Source of the DNA: Mucilaginibacter hurinus
GTDB taxonomy: Bacteria > Bacteroidota > Bacteroidia > Sphingobacteriales > Sphingobacteriaceae
Assembly: GCF_003324525.1 (NCBI RefSeq)
Contig: NZ_QGDC01000003.1
Location: 248,001-312,000, forward strand
Direction of reading: 5' to 3'
Length of the DNA stretch: 64,000 nt
Shown here: positions 24,831 through 33,239 of the stretch, piece after piece
Layout of the letters: every line of letters starts with the position of its first letter
Position numbering within the stretch: the stretch's first letter is position 1
Made by a program: the position numbers and the translations under genes
Notes under the pieces: model-generated
What the model saw: the letters and a program-made list of their open reading frames with translations, nothing else
What the model was told of the DNA's origin: nothing
Database searches by the model: none

Positions 24831-27647
24831 ATGCCCAAAAACACCTCCATCAAATCGGTATTGATCATTGGTTCAGGCCCTATTATTATCGGACAGGCCT
24901 GCGAGTTTGACTATTCAGGCTCACAAGCCGCGCTTTCGCTTAAAGACGAAGGTATATCAGTAACTATTATTAACAGTAATCCCGCCACCATCATGACGGA
25001 TAAGGTTATTGCTGATAATGTATACTTGCTACCTCTTACCACCGAAAGTATTGAAAAAATTTTGCAGGAGCAGCAAATTGATGCCGTACTGCCTACTATG
25101 GGCGGCCAAACCGCGTTAAACCTTTGTATTAACGCAGATGAGCAAGGCATATGGAAAAAATACGGCGTTAAAATTATTGGTGTTGATATCGCTGCTATTG
25201 AGAAAACCGAAAACCGTGAAGCATTCAGGCAACTGATGGTTGATATTGGTGTTGGCGTAGCCACTTCAAAAATTGCCAATTCATTTTTAGAAGGCAAAGA
25301 AGCAGCACAGGACATTGGTTTTCCGCTGGTGATACGCCCAAGTTACACACTGGGGGGCAAAGGGGCAGGTTTTGTACACAAAAAAGAAGATTTTGATGTT
25401 GCATTAAGCCGCGGTTTGCAAGCATCACCAACGCACGAAGTTTTGGTAGAGCAGGCAGTGTTGGGCTGGAAAGAATATGAGCTGGAGTTATTGCGTGACA
25501 GTCGCGACAATGTGATCATCATTTGCTCGATTGAGAACTTTGACCCGATGGGTATACATACAGGCGACTCGATTACCGTAGCACCTGCCATGACATTGAG
25601 CGACCGCTGCTACCAGGAAATGCGCAACCAGGCTATAAAAATGATGCGCGCCATTGGCAACTTTGCAGGGGGGTGTAATGTACAGTTCTCTGTCAATCCC
25701 GCTAATGAAGAAATTATCGCGATCGAGATTAACCCGCGGGTATCACGTTCATCAGCACTGGCCTCAAAGGCAACCGGCTACCCAATCGCAAAAATTGCAG
25801 CCAAGCTGGCCATAGGTTATAACCTTGATGAGATAGAAAACCAGATAACTAAAACTACCTCCGCTTATTTTGAACCTACGCTGGATTACGTTATCGTAAA
25901 AATTCCGCGTTGGAATTTTGATAAATTCAAAGGCGCCAACCGCGAGTTGGGACTTCAAATGAAATCAGTAGGGGAAGTAATGGGTATTGGGCGTACGTTT
26001 ATTGAGGCTTTGCAGAAAGCCTGCCAAAGCCTTGAAATAGGCCGCGCCGGATTAGGCGCAGATGGCCGCCAAAGCCGCAACCTTGACGAGATTATGCACA
26101 GCCTTGAGCACCCAAGCTGGGACAGGCTGTTTCATATATATGATGCCCTTAGCTTAGGGGTGCCGATAGAATCAGTAAGAAAAGCAACTAAAATAGACCG
26201 CTGGTTTTTAAACCAGATACAGGACGTGGTGAACCTGGAAAATGAGCTTCGTCGCTACTCGCTTAACAATATCCCGGAAGATATATTTTATACGCTGAAA
26301 CAAAAAGGCTTTTCAGATGCGCAAATTGCTTACATTTTAGGCAATGTTACCGAAGAGGATGTTTACCAGAGACGTAAAGCACTTGGTTTGCGCCGTGTAT
26401 ATAAAATGGTAGATACATGCGCCGCCGAGTTCCCGGCAAAAACGCCTTATTATTACTCAACCTACGAGGGCGAAAATGAGTCGGTAGTATCTGACAAAAA
26501 GAAAATAATAGTACTTGGATCAGGCCCTAACCGTATAGGCCAGGGTATTGAATTTGACTACAGCTGCGTACACGGCCTGCTGGCTGCAAAGGAAGCGGGC
26601 TTTGAGGCTATAATGATCAACTGTAATCCTGAAACCGTATCAACCGACTTTAACATGGCTGATAAGCTGTACTTTGAGCCGGTATTTTGGGAGCATGTGC
26701 GCGAAATCATCGACCTTGAGAAGCCGTACGGCGTTGTGGTACAACTAGGTGGCCAAACCGCGCTTAAAATGGCAGAAAAACTGCATGAGCACGGTATACG
26801 AATCATAGGCACCTCGTTCCCCAACATGGATATAGCCGAAGACCGCGGCCGTTTCTCAGACCTGCTAAAAGAACTTGACATCCCATACCCTAAATATGGC
26901 GTGGCAGAAAGTGCTGAAGAGGCGCTTGAAGTAGCCCACCAGGTAGGTTACCCGGTGTTGGTTCGCCCAAGTTACGTACTGGGTGGTCAGGGTATGAGCA
27001 TTGTGATAAACGATGAGGATCTTGAAAAAGCAGTAGTAAGCCTGCTTAAAAATTTGCCGGGCAACCGTGTGCTGATAGACCATTTCCTTGATCGTGCTTC
27101 AGAAGCCGAATCAGACTCGATATCTGACGGTGATGACGTGCATATTATAGGCTTGATGGAACACATAGAGCCTGCAGGCATACACTCAGGCGATTCGTAC
27201 GCCGTATTGCCGCCGTTTGACCTTTCAGACAATGTTATACAGCAAATGGAAGACTATACCGTTAAAATAGCCAAAGCATTAAATGTACGCGGCCTGCTTA
27301 ACATCCAGTTTGCTATAAAAGATGAAAAGGTATACGTAATAGAGGCCAATCCCCGTGCATCACGTACTGTACCGTTTATTGCTAAGGCTTACGACGTTCC
27401 TTACATCAATATCGCGGCGAAAGTGATGCTCGAAACACACAAACTGAAAGACTTCACCATAGTGCGCAAACCAAAAGGCTATGCTATAAAAGAGCCTGTA
27501 TTTTCATACGATAAGTTCCCGGAAGTAGACAAGCAACTGGGGCCTGAGATGAAATCAACAGGTGAGGCCATACGCTTTATACCGAACCTGCAGGATCCAT
27601 ATTTCAGGCACTTGTACAAAGAAAAGTCGATGTATTTGAGCAAATAA
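24831..27647 (+). CDS. carB: Carbamoyl-phosphate synthase large subunit (lacks regulatory domain)
   Basis: This 938-residue protein makes carbamoyl phosphate from ammonia (from CarA), bicarbonate and two ATP, for pyrimidine and arginine synthesis. It contains two homologous halves. The first begins IGSGPIIIGQACEFDYSG, with ATP-grasp at about 130-335. The second begins LGSGPNRIGQGIEFDYS near residue 562, with ATP-grasp at about 690-870. The protein ends shortly after the second MKSTGEA motif, so the C-terminal methylglyoxal-synthase-like regulatory domain (about 130 residues in E. coli CarB, 1073 residues) is missing. A partner CarA gene is not in the window. Confidence 0.95.
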   Translation: MPKNTSIKSVLIIGSGPIIIGQACEFDYSGSQAALSLKDEGISVTIINSNPATIMTDKVIADNVYLLPLTTESIEKILQEQQIDAVLPTMGGQTALNLCINADEQGIWKKYGVKIIGVDIAAIEKTENREAFRQLMVDIGVGVATSKIANSFLEGKEAAQDIGFPLVIRPSYTLGGKGAGFVHKKEDFDVALSRGLQASPTHEVLVEQAVLGWKEYELELLRDSRDNVIIICSIENFDPMGIHTGDSITVAPAMTLSDRCYQEMRNQAIKMMRAIGNFAGGCNVQFSVNPANEEIIAIEINPRVSRSSALASKATGYPIAKIAAKLAIGYNLDEIENQITKTTSAYFEPTLDYVIVKIPRWNFDKFKGANRELGLQMKSVGEVMGIGRTFIEALQKACQSLEIGRAGLGADGRQSRNLDEIMHSLEHPSWDRLFHIYDALSLGVPIESVRKATKIDRWFLNQIQDVVNLENELRRYSLNNIPEDIFYTLKQKGFSDAQIAYILGNVTEEDVYQRRKALGLRRVYKMVDTCAAEFPAKTPYYYSTYEGENESVVSDKKKIIVLGSGPNRIGQGIEFDYSCVHGLLAAKEAGFEAIMINCNPETVSTDFNMADKLYFEPVFWEHVREIIDLEKPYGVVVQLGGQTALKMAEKLHEHGIRIIGTSFPNMDIAEDRGRFSDLLKELDIPYPKYGVAESAEEALEVAHQVGYPVLVRPSYVLGGQGMSIVINDEDLEKAVVSLLKNLPGNRVLIDHFLDRASEAESDSISDGDDVHIIGLMEHIEPAGIHSGDSYAVLPPFDLSDNVIQQMEDYTVKIAKALNVRGLLNIQFAIKDEKVYVIEANPRASRTVPFIAKAYDVPYINIAAKVMLETHKLKDFTIVRKPKGYAIKEPVFSYDKFPEVDKQLGPEMKSTGEAIRFIPNLQDPYFRHLYKEKSMYLSK

Positions 27648-27660
27648 TAATCGATTTGTG

Positions 27661-28335
27661 ATGAGCAGAACGATCTATTTGAACAATATAGATCCGGATG
27701 AAATGTATGACACATTCATTAAGATTGAACAGTCATTCGGTATCAAATTTATTCAGGCGGATATGGACAATCTGTATACTCTTGGAGATCTGTATAATGT
27801 TGTCCATTCCAAAATAGATCTTATTCATCAGGATAGCTGTACTACGCAACAAGCATTTTATAATCTGCGCAGCATCCTTGTGGCCTACACCGATGTTGAC
27901 AAGAAGGACATCACTCCTAAAACTGCTATAAAAGATGTTTTCTACAATGAATTGTGGCTCATTGAAAAGGTAAAGCAGCAAACCGGCATAGATATAGCTG
28001 TCCTGCAAATGAAAGGGAGTGTAGTATTGTGTCTACTACTATTATTTGTCGCAGGCTGCTTAGCTTGTTGCTTTAATTTGTTAGTTGCATTACTAATTTT
28101 TTCCGCATTCACGGTTTCTTTATTAATTGCCGATAAATTTGGCAAAGAAATATCAGTTAAAACCGTCGGTGAAATGGCTGGAAAAATGGCCAGGGAACAT
28201 TACCTACAAAGCAGGAAATACCGGAATACTGTAAACCGCAATGAGATTAATAAAAAAATACAGGAGCTTTTTAAGCGCGACTTTGCCATTGATTCGTCAT
28301 CACTAACGCCCAACGCCAGCTTATTTCGTTCTTGA
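27661..28335 (+). CDS. Membrane protein with acyl-carrier-like N-terminal region, unknown
   Basis: From the ATG at 27661 this is a 224-residue protein. Residues about 10-110 are helical, with a TLGDLYNVV segment, a C-T-T-Q-Q-A-F-Y-N-L-R block and an ITPKTAIKD motif that recall acyl-carrier-protein-like folds. No Asp-Ser phosphopantetheine site is present. Residues about 118-157 form two closely spaced transmembrane helices. The C-terminal 30 residues (KKIQELFKRDFAIDSSSLTPNASLF) again resemble an ACP-like helix and loop. It follows carB by 13 nt and may be co-transcribed. The function is not known; the ACP resemblance is my reading and is weak. Confidence 0.6.
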   Translation: MSRTIYLNNIDPDEMYDTFIKIEQSFGIKFIQADMDNLYTLGDLYNVVHSKIDLIHQDSCTTQQAFYNLRSILVAYTDVDKKDITPKTAIKDVFYNELWLIEKVKQQTGIDIAVLQMKGSVVLCLLLLFVAGCLACCFNLLVALLIFSAFTVSLLIADKFGKEISVKTVGEMAGKMAREHYLQSRKYRNTVNRNEINKKIQELFKRDFAIDSSSLTPNASLFRS

Positions 28336-28358
28336 ATCTAATCGCTTTAATCCACCGA

Positions 28359-28823
28359 CTACTGATACACCATTAATCCTTTTACCTCAAAACTTATTTT
28401 GTGCTTTAAGCGCCCGTTATTTTTGTAAGTGGCCGTGTCCCCGGCAAAATGCTGGTTTTCGGCGGCGGTAAACCATCGTTTTGCTACTCCCTGTATAATT
28501 ACTGTACGTCCTTCAATATCTGATGGAAGCGTTACATTATAGTCTTTGAAATTAGCCCTGATAGTTTCGCCATTACCGGCGTCCATTTCAAACCAGCCGC
28601 CCTTTTCCTTAATTACCTTCACCACTTTACCCTTTAATTTACTGGTAATACGCTTTTTAACTCCCATATAATCCCTCAACGCTGATGCATCCATATTACC
28701 GGAAGTGTCGGGCCTTTGACCGAATACCATGCCATGCGGTAAGGGCACCTTTTGTTGTGCCATTGCAGGATGAACCAATGGAAGCAAAAATACTATAAGC
28801 AAAATGAGCCAACGCGTAACCAT
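28359..28823 (-). CDS. DUF4920 secreted protein
   Basis: This 154-residue protein has a signal peptide (about residues 1-22). The mature part is a small OB-like beta barrel with GKVVKVIKEKGGWFEMDAG, ANFKDYNVTLPSDIEGRTVIIQGVA and a C-terminal KISFEVKGLMV, the pattern of DUF4920. It is periplasmic and its function is unknown. Confidence 0.82.
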   Translation of the reverse strand: MVTRWLILLIVFLLPLVHPAMAQQKVPLPHGMVFGQRPDTSGNMDASALRDYMGVKKRITSKLKGKVVKVIKEKGGWFEMDAGNGETIRANFKDYNVTLPSDIEGRTVIIQGVAKRWFTAAENQHFAGDTATYKNNGRLKHKISFEVKGLMVYQ

Positions 28824-28925
28824 GCCTGTATAACAACAGCCATTTGTGTTGGTTTTAATGCTTGCTTACTACGTTGAAATTAGTATATGGGCAACAGTAA
28901 TATAATGTTAAACACAGTACGCTTC

Positions 28926-29645
28926 TCAGGCAGTAAGTTTTACAAGTTTATTTTGCTGCAGTACCGGTATGGCAGTAGTCATATCTACATTAAGGCAAAA
29001 AGCAATATCAGCTTCAATACCTAGTTGTTTAAGTCTGTCGCTATGCGATGTTTTTTTAAGATATCCGGACAGGTCGTCTTTGGCAAGCAGATAAAGGTCA
29101 TTAGCCGCGATAGCCGGATCATCTGTTTTAAATTGCAAACCCTTTAGCTGCTCAACTACCGCGCCGGCAAAAAGCGTATCTTCCAGGTTGAAATTATTTT
29201 TCCATCCGGCGCAAACAAGCAAAATATTTTCATGCTGTGTTTTTAACCAATTACACAAGGCTGTAAGGTTGATAAAAGCTCCCAGCACAATTTTTTTAGC
29301 CCCTATTGACAAATGCAGGGCGTGGGTGCCATTGGTTGTAGTTAATACTACGGTTTTACCGCTTACTTTATCTGGAGTGTACGAAAACGGGGAATTTCCA
29401 AAATCAAATCCGGATACTACAGCACCATCCCGTTCAGCGGCCAGCAAATAGTTTAGGCCTTTTTCGCGATATGCGGCACACTCCTCAACCTGTGAAACCG
29501 GGATTATCGCCTCCGCGCCATTTTCAATGCCATAACATATAGACGTTGTCGCTCTAAAAACATCAATGATCACTACTATATAGTCTTCAACTTTGTAAAG
29601 CGGCAATAATGCCGGGGTAAGGCAAACTTCTAATCGTTTGTTCAT
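28926..29645 (-). CDS. comB: 2-phosphosulfolactate phosphatase-family protein
   Basis: This 239-residue protein is homologous to ComB, a Mg-dependent phosphatase acting on 2-phosphosulfolactate in coenzyme M synthesis. Recognisable blocks are VVIIDVFRATTS, GFDFGNSPF, VVLTTTNGTHAL and NFNLEDTLFAGA. Bacteroidota do not make coenzyme M, and no ComA partner is visible. The real substrate may be phosphosulfolactate from a sulfonate pathway or another 2-phospho-hydroxy acid. It lies 41 nt downstream of gcvT on the same strand. Confidence 0.85.
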   Translation of the reverse strand: MNKRLEVCLTPALLPLYKVEDYIVVIIDVFRATTSICYGIENGAEAIIPVSQVEECAAYREKGLNYLLAAERDGAVVSGFDFGNSPFSYTPDKVSGKTVVLTTTNGTHALHLSIGAKKIVLGAFINLTALCNWLKTQHENILLVCAGWKNNFNLEDTLFAGAVVEQLKGLQFKTDDPAIAANDLYLLAKDDLSGYLKKTSHSDRLKQLGIEADIAFCLNVDMTTAIPVLQQNKLVKLTA

Positions 29646-29686
29646 ATATCAAAACGGAATACAAAGAGTGTAACTCCTTAAAAAAT

Positions 29687-30775
29687 CTAAAGTTCGGGTT
29701 TGTAAAAAGGTGGCTTAACAATCTTCGCCTTTACCTTATTGTCGCGTATTTTGATAAATATCTCGGTATCTTCAGCGGCAAATTCTGTGTTAATATAACC
29801 CATGCCTATGGCTTTTTGTAAAGATGGCGATTGTGTGCCTGATGTAACTCTTCCTATCGTAGAGCCTTCGGCATCAGTTATTTCATAATCATGGCGAGGT
29901 ATACCGCGCTCAATCATTTCAAACCCTATGAGCTTTTTTGTTACACCAGCTTGCTTTTGCTGTTGCAGGGCGGCTGAATTAGTAAACTCTTTATTAAACT
30001 TAGTTACCCAACCCAATCCGGCTTCTAATGGCGAGGTAGTGTCGTCAATATCATTGCCATAAAGACAAAAGCCCATCTCTAATCGTAAAGTATCACGTGC
30101 CCCTAATCCAATAGGCTTTATGTTGAACGGTTCGCCGGCTTCAAAAATTGCATTCCATATCTCTTCAGCGTGGACATTGTCAAAATATATCTCAAATCCA
30201 CCCGCCCCCGTGTAACCTGTTGCTGATACCAGCACATTATCTACCCCGGCAAATTTCCCTTTTTTAAAAGTATAATATTCCATGGACGCCAATTCAATAT
30301 CAGTTAGGGTTTGAAGCACCTCGGCGGCTTTGGGGCCCTGTACGGCTAACAAGGAAGTACGGTCTGATATATTTTTCATTTCCACACCGTTGGTGTTAAA
30401 CTTCAATATCCATTCCCAGTCCTTTTCAATATTTGAGGCATTAACCACCAACATGTAGGTCTTGTCGTCTATCCGGTAAACCAGCAAATCGTCCACAATG
30501 CCACCATTTTCATTTGGCAAGCACGAATATTGCACTTTGCCATCATACAATTTAGCAGCGTCATTACTGCACACCCGTTGTATCAGGTCGAGCGCGTTAT
30601 CGCCTTTTAAAATAAACTCGCCCATATGACTTACGTCAAACACGCCCACGCCCTTACGTACCGCCTCGTGCTCGGCATTTATACCAGTGTATTGCACAGG
30701 CATATTATAGCCTGCAAAGGGCACCATTTTGGCTCCTGCCTTTATATGAATATCTGTTAACGCCGTATTCTTCAT
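29687..30775 (-). CDS. gcvT: Glycine cleavage system T protein (aminomethyltransferase)
   Basis: This 362-residue protein takes the aminomethyl group from GcvH and passes the one-carbon unit to tetrahydrofolate, releasing ammonia. Conserved blocks are [25 protein letters not shown], the folate-binding [14 protein letters not shown] and the C-terminal [12 protein letters not shown]. Length is normal. gcvH and gcvP are not in the window, so the system is dispersed in this genome. Confidence 0.95.
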   Translation of the reverse strand: MKNTALTDIHIKAGAKMVPFAGYNMPVQYTGINAEHEAVRKGVGVFDVSHMGEFILKGDNALDLIQRVCSNDAAKLYDGKVQYSCLPNENGGIVDDLLVYRIDDKTYMLVVNASNIEKDWEWILKFNTNGVEMKNISDRTSLLAVQGPKAAEVLQTLTDIELASMEYYTFKKGKFAGVDNVLVSATGYTGAGGFEIYFDNVHAEEIWNAIFEAGEPFNIKPIGLGARDTLRLEMGFCLYGNDIDDTTSPLEAGLGWVTKFNKEFTNSAALQQQKQAGVTKKLIGFEMIERGIPRHDYEITDAEGSTIGRVTSGTQSPSLQKAIGMGYINTEFAAEDTEIFIKIRDNKVKAKIVKPPFYKPEL

Positions 30776-30792
30776 CAGTCAGTAATTTAGGG

Positions 30793-30800
30793 CAAAAGTA
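30793..30800 (-). promoter_or_regulatory. -7 box TACTTTTG of gcvT
   Basis: A perfect TAnnTTTG box on the minus strand lies 17 nt before the gcvT ATG. No glycine riboswitch fits in the short space to the upstream gene. Confidence 0.6.
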
Positions 30801-30805
30801 ATAAT

Positions 30806-32020
30806 TCAGGAGAGATATGAGGCATCAAGCATTTCCCGGTAATACCGTATCAACTTATCTGTTACACCTTCTACATTGTGATGCCGCTCTACCAGTGCAC
30901 GTGCATTAGCGCCTATTTTGCGACAGAACGATTCATCAGTGATACAACGCCTTATAGCATCATAAAAGTCTTCGCGATTGTCTGCAATCAAAATATCATG
31001 ACCATCCTCATAATCTATCCCTTCGGCACCCAAAGTTGTTGATATGATGCATTTCTGCATGGCCATACCCTCCACTATTTTAACACGCATACCACCACCG
31101 GAAAGCAGCGGCACTATCATAATGGATTTGTTATTTACAAAATCAAGCGCGTCATCTACTTCACCCTGTATATAAATTTTTCCGGGCACTTCGTAATCGT
31201 CAAACTCTTCCGGTATATCGCTCCCTGCAAGGTAGAAGCGCACCCGCAGGTCATTGCCGGTTAAATCTGCATGAAAATTATCTATAAACCATTCTATCCC
31301 TTCGCGATTAGGCATCCAGGAAAGTGAACCTAAAAAGAACAGGCTGGGAAATTCGGTTTTTGTATGGTCGGGCGCGTAATTATGCAGATCGACACTTATG
31401 GGCAACACCTTAACCGGTATGTTAATATCATTTGAACGGATAAAGAACTCATCCTGCGGAGTGAAAACAATAATGCCGTCGAAATTATTAAGCTGCTCCA
31501 GTTCATAAGTTTTAATACGACGGGCCAGCATACCTAAATATATCTTTTTAAAGGGGTCGGCGCGCTGCTTTGAAAGCCTTGCCCATACCTGGTGCTCAAT
31601 ATTGTGCGCTCTGAATATGACTTTAGCTTTAGTACTCCTTCTTACAACAGACAGATATGGCGCTACAAACAAACCTTCAAACTGAATGATGTCATAGATA
31701 TTTGTACGCAACTCGTCAGCTAAAACTTTTTCAAGCTCTTCATCAAAATACCGTTCTATTATATGAGCCGTTTTTCTGAAAAGATTTAAAAAAGCATCAA
31801 AAAAACTTACCGAGGTATCAACGTAATGCGAACGATAAGTTATTTTATCAAGAATAGCATCCCTATCCACAGGACGGTCGGTGAGCTTTTTATCTTCTAT
31901 GGATATTAACGTAACCTGATGGCCGAGCTTTACCAGCCCCTTTATAGTGTTATACACTACAATAGGATATCCGCCGTTTTGCGGAAACAAAGTCCGGTGC
32001 GATAATATCAGTATTTTCAA
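30806..32020 (-). CDS. Glycosyltransferase family 4-type protein
   Basis: This 404-residue GT-B glycosyltransferase has an N-terminal acceptor domain that opens KILILSHRTLFPQNGG. The C-terminal donor domain has SLFFLGSLSWMPNREGIEWF and the E-x7-E-like segment VEGMAMQKCIISTTLGAEGID. It resembles retaining GT4 enzymes that add sugars from nucleotide donors to polysaccharide or lipid acceptors at the inner membrane. The start is TTG at 32020; no in-frame ATG precedes the first strand. It is not in a glycan cluster, so the acceptor is unknown. Confidence 0.85.
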   Translation of the reverse strand: MKILILSHRTLFPQNGGYPIVVYNTIKGLVKLGHQVTLISIEDKKLTDRPVDRDAILDKITYRSHYVDTSVSFFDAFLNLFRKTAHIIERYFDEELEKVLADELRTNIYDIIQFEGLFVAPYLSVVRRSTKAKVIFRAHNIEHQVWARLSKQRADPFKKIYLGMLARRIKTYELEQLNNFDGIIVFTPQDEFFIRSNDINIPVKVLPISVDLHNYAPDHTKTEFPSLFFLGSLSWMPNREGIEWFIDNFHADLTGNDLRVRFYLAGSDIPEEFDDYEVPGKIYIQGEVDDALDFVNNKSIMIVPLLSGGGMRVKIVEGMAMQKCIISTTLGAEGIDYEDGHDILIADNREDFYDAIRRCITDESFCRKIGANARALVERHHNVEGVTDKLIRYYREMLDASYLS

Positions 32021-32090
32021 GGAATAAAGTGGTTTGTTCCAAAAATACCTTAATTAAGCCTAACTATCAAGAATTTGACTTACAGGAACA

Positions 32091-32699
32091 CTAACTAACA
32101 GAAAACTTCATTTCCAGTTGAGGTTCTGTAACCCGGAAACTGCGACGGTGATAGGGCGTATGGCCCATTTGTAAAACCATGTTGCGGTGCTTAATGGTCG
32201 GATAGCCTTTATTACTATGCCAATCATATTCAGGATGTTCGGCGGCTATTTTCTTCATATAATCATCACGGTAGGTTTTAGCAAGTATAGACGCTGCCGC
32301 TATGCTGTAATATTTAGCATCCCCCTCCACAATGCAATGGTGCGGAATACTTTGATACTTGTTAAACCGGTTACCATCTATAATCAGGAACTGGGGCTTT
32401 ATTGATAGCATCGCTATAGCCCGGTGCATGGCTAAAAATGAAGCGTTTAAAATATTTATATTGTCAATTTCCTGGTTACAGCATGATGCTACTGCATATG
32501 AAATTGCTTTTTTTTCAACTTCTTCGCGTAACTGATACCTTACATCCTCAGTTAATTGTTTTGAGTCATTCAAGAGGTGATGATTAAAATCATGCGGCAG
32601 TATTACTGCCGCCGCAAATACCGGCCCTGCCAGGCAGCCCCTGCCTGCCTCGTCACATCCTGCTTCAATATATTCGTGCTGGTACCTGGCTAATAACAT
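32091..32699 (-). CDS. rnhB: Ribonuclease HII
   Basis: From the ATG at 32699 this is a 202-residue enzyme that nicks RNA in RNA-DNA hybrids and at single ribonucleotides. The GCDEAGRG motif (residues 14-21) carries the first two catalytic acids Asp16 and Glu17. The other acids are in LIIDGNR and in the central DSKQLT region. The frame extends to a TTG at 32723, but the ATG at 32699 is preceded by GGAG, one of the few Shine-Dalgarno-like sites in this window, and gives the usual N-terminus. Confidence 0.93.
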   Translation of the reverse strand: MLLARYQHEYIEAGCDEAGRGCLAGPVFAAAVILPHDFNHHLLNDSKQLTEDVRYQLREEVEKKAISYAVASCCNQEIDNINILNASFLAMHRAIAMLSIKPQFLIIDGNRFNKYQSIPHHCIVEGDAKYYSIAAASILAKTYRDDYMKKIAAEHPEYDWHSNKGYPTIKHRNMVLQMGHTPYHRRSFRVTEPQLEMKFSVS

Positions 32700-32781
32700 A
32701 CTCCGTGCATAATCCTTTACCAAATATCTTACTTTTAAAAGTAATAGCTACCACTTGCAGCAATAAGATTTCAACATTTTA

Positions 32782-32871
32782 ATGTGGAATATACGAACAT
32801 TTATATTGCTTTTTTTATTATTGGTTATTACGTTTGCTGCAACTTACATAAATAACTCTACTTATAGTTGA
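32782..32871 (+). CDS. Putative 29-residue single-pass membrane peptide
   Basis: This ORF has an ATG at 32782 and a TGA at 32869-32871. The predicted peptide has a short N-terminus with one Arg (MWNIR), a hydrophobic core of about 17 residues rich in Leu, Ile, Val, Phe and Ala, and a polar tail (YINNSTYS): a typical one-helix membrane peptide. Its stop codon shares its last base with the ATG of the response regulator gene (TGATG), a translational-coupling arrangement. No strong promoter box was found upstream. It could be a real small protein, a leader for the regulator, or chance in A+T-rich DNA. Confidence 0.4.
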   Translation: MWNIRTFILLFLLLVITFAATYINNSTYS

Positions 32872-33239
32872 TGGGTACCCATGCGAAAAAGATAATTCTT
32901 TTTGATGATGATGATGATATACTGTCTATATGCACCTATATTTTAGAGGAGCAGGGATGGGAGGTGCATACCTTTGGTAATTGCAATGAAATTATCGACA
33001 AAGTATCAGGTATTATGCCCGATGTAATTTTAATGGATAATTGGATACCTGACACCGGTGGTATAGAAGCCACCCAGCGTTTAAAGGCTGATAATAACTT
33101 AAAACATATACCCGTAATTTATTTTTCGGCCAATAGCGATATTCAATCACTCGCAAAGGATGCTGGGGCTGAAACCTACCTTGCAAAGCCGTTTGATCTG
33201 GAAGAGCTTGAAGATGTAATTAACAAATTAATACGTTAA
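32871..33239 (+). CDS. Single-domain response regulator (CheY-like receiver)
   Basis: This 122-residue receiver domain has no output domain. It has an Asp-rich acidic pocket (residues 12-16), the phosphoacceptor Asp56 in ILMDNWIPD, Ser87 in YFSANS, and Lys106 in LAKPFD. The start is the ATG at 32871, overlapping the stop of the 29-codon ORF; a TTG one codon earlier is less likely. There is no kinase beside it. Its stop codon directly abuts that of the convergent outer-membrane receptor gene with no base between. Confidence 0.88.
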   Translation: MGTHAKKIILFDDDDDILSICTYILEEQGWEVHTFGNCNEIIDKVSGIMPDVILMDNWIPDTGGIEATQRLKADNNLKHIPVIYFSANSDIQSLAKDAGAETYLAKPFDLEELEDVINKLIR

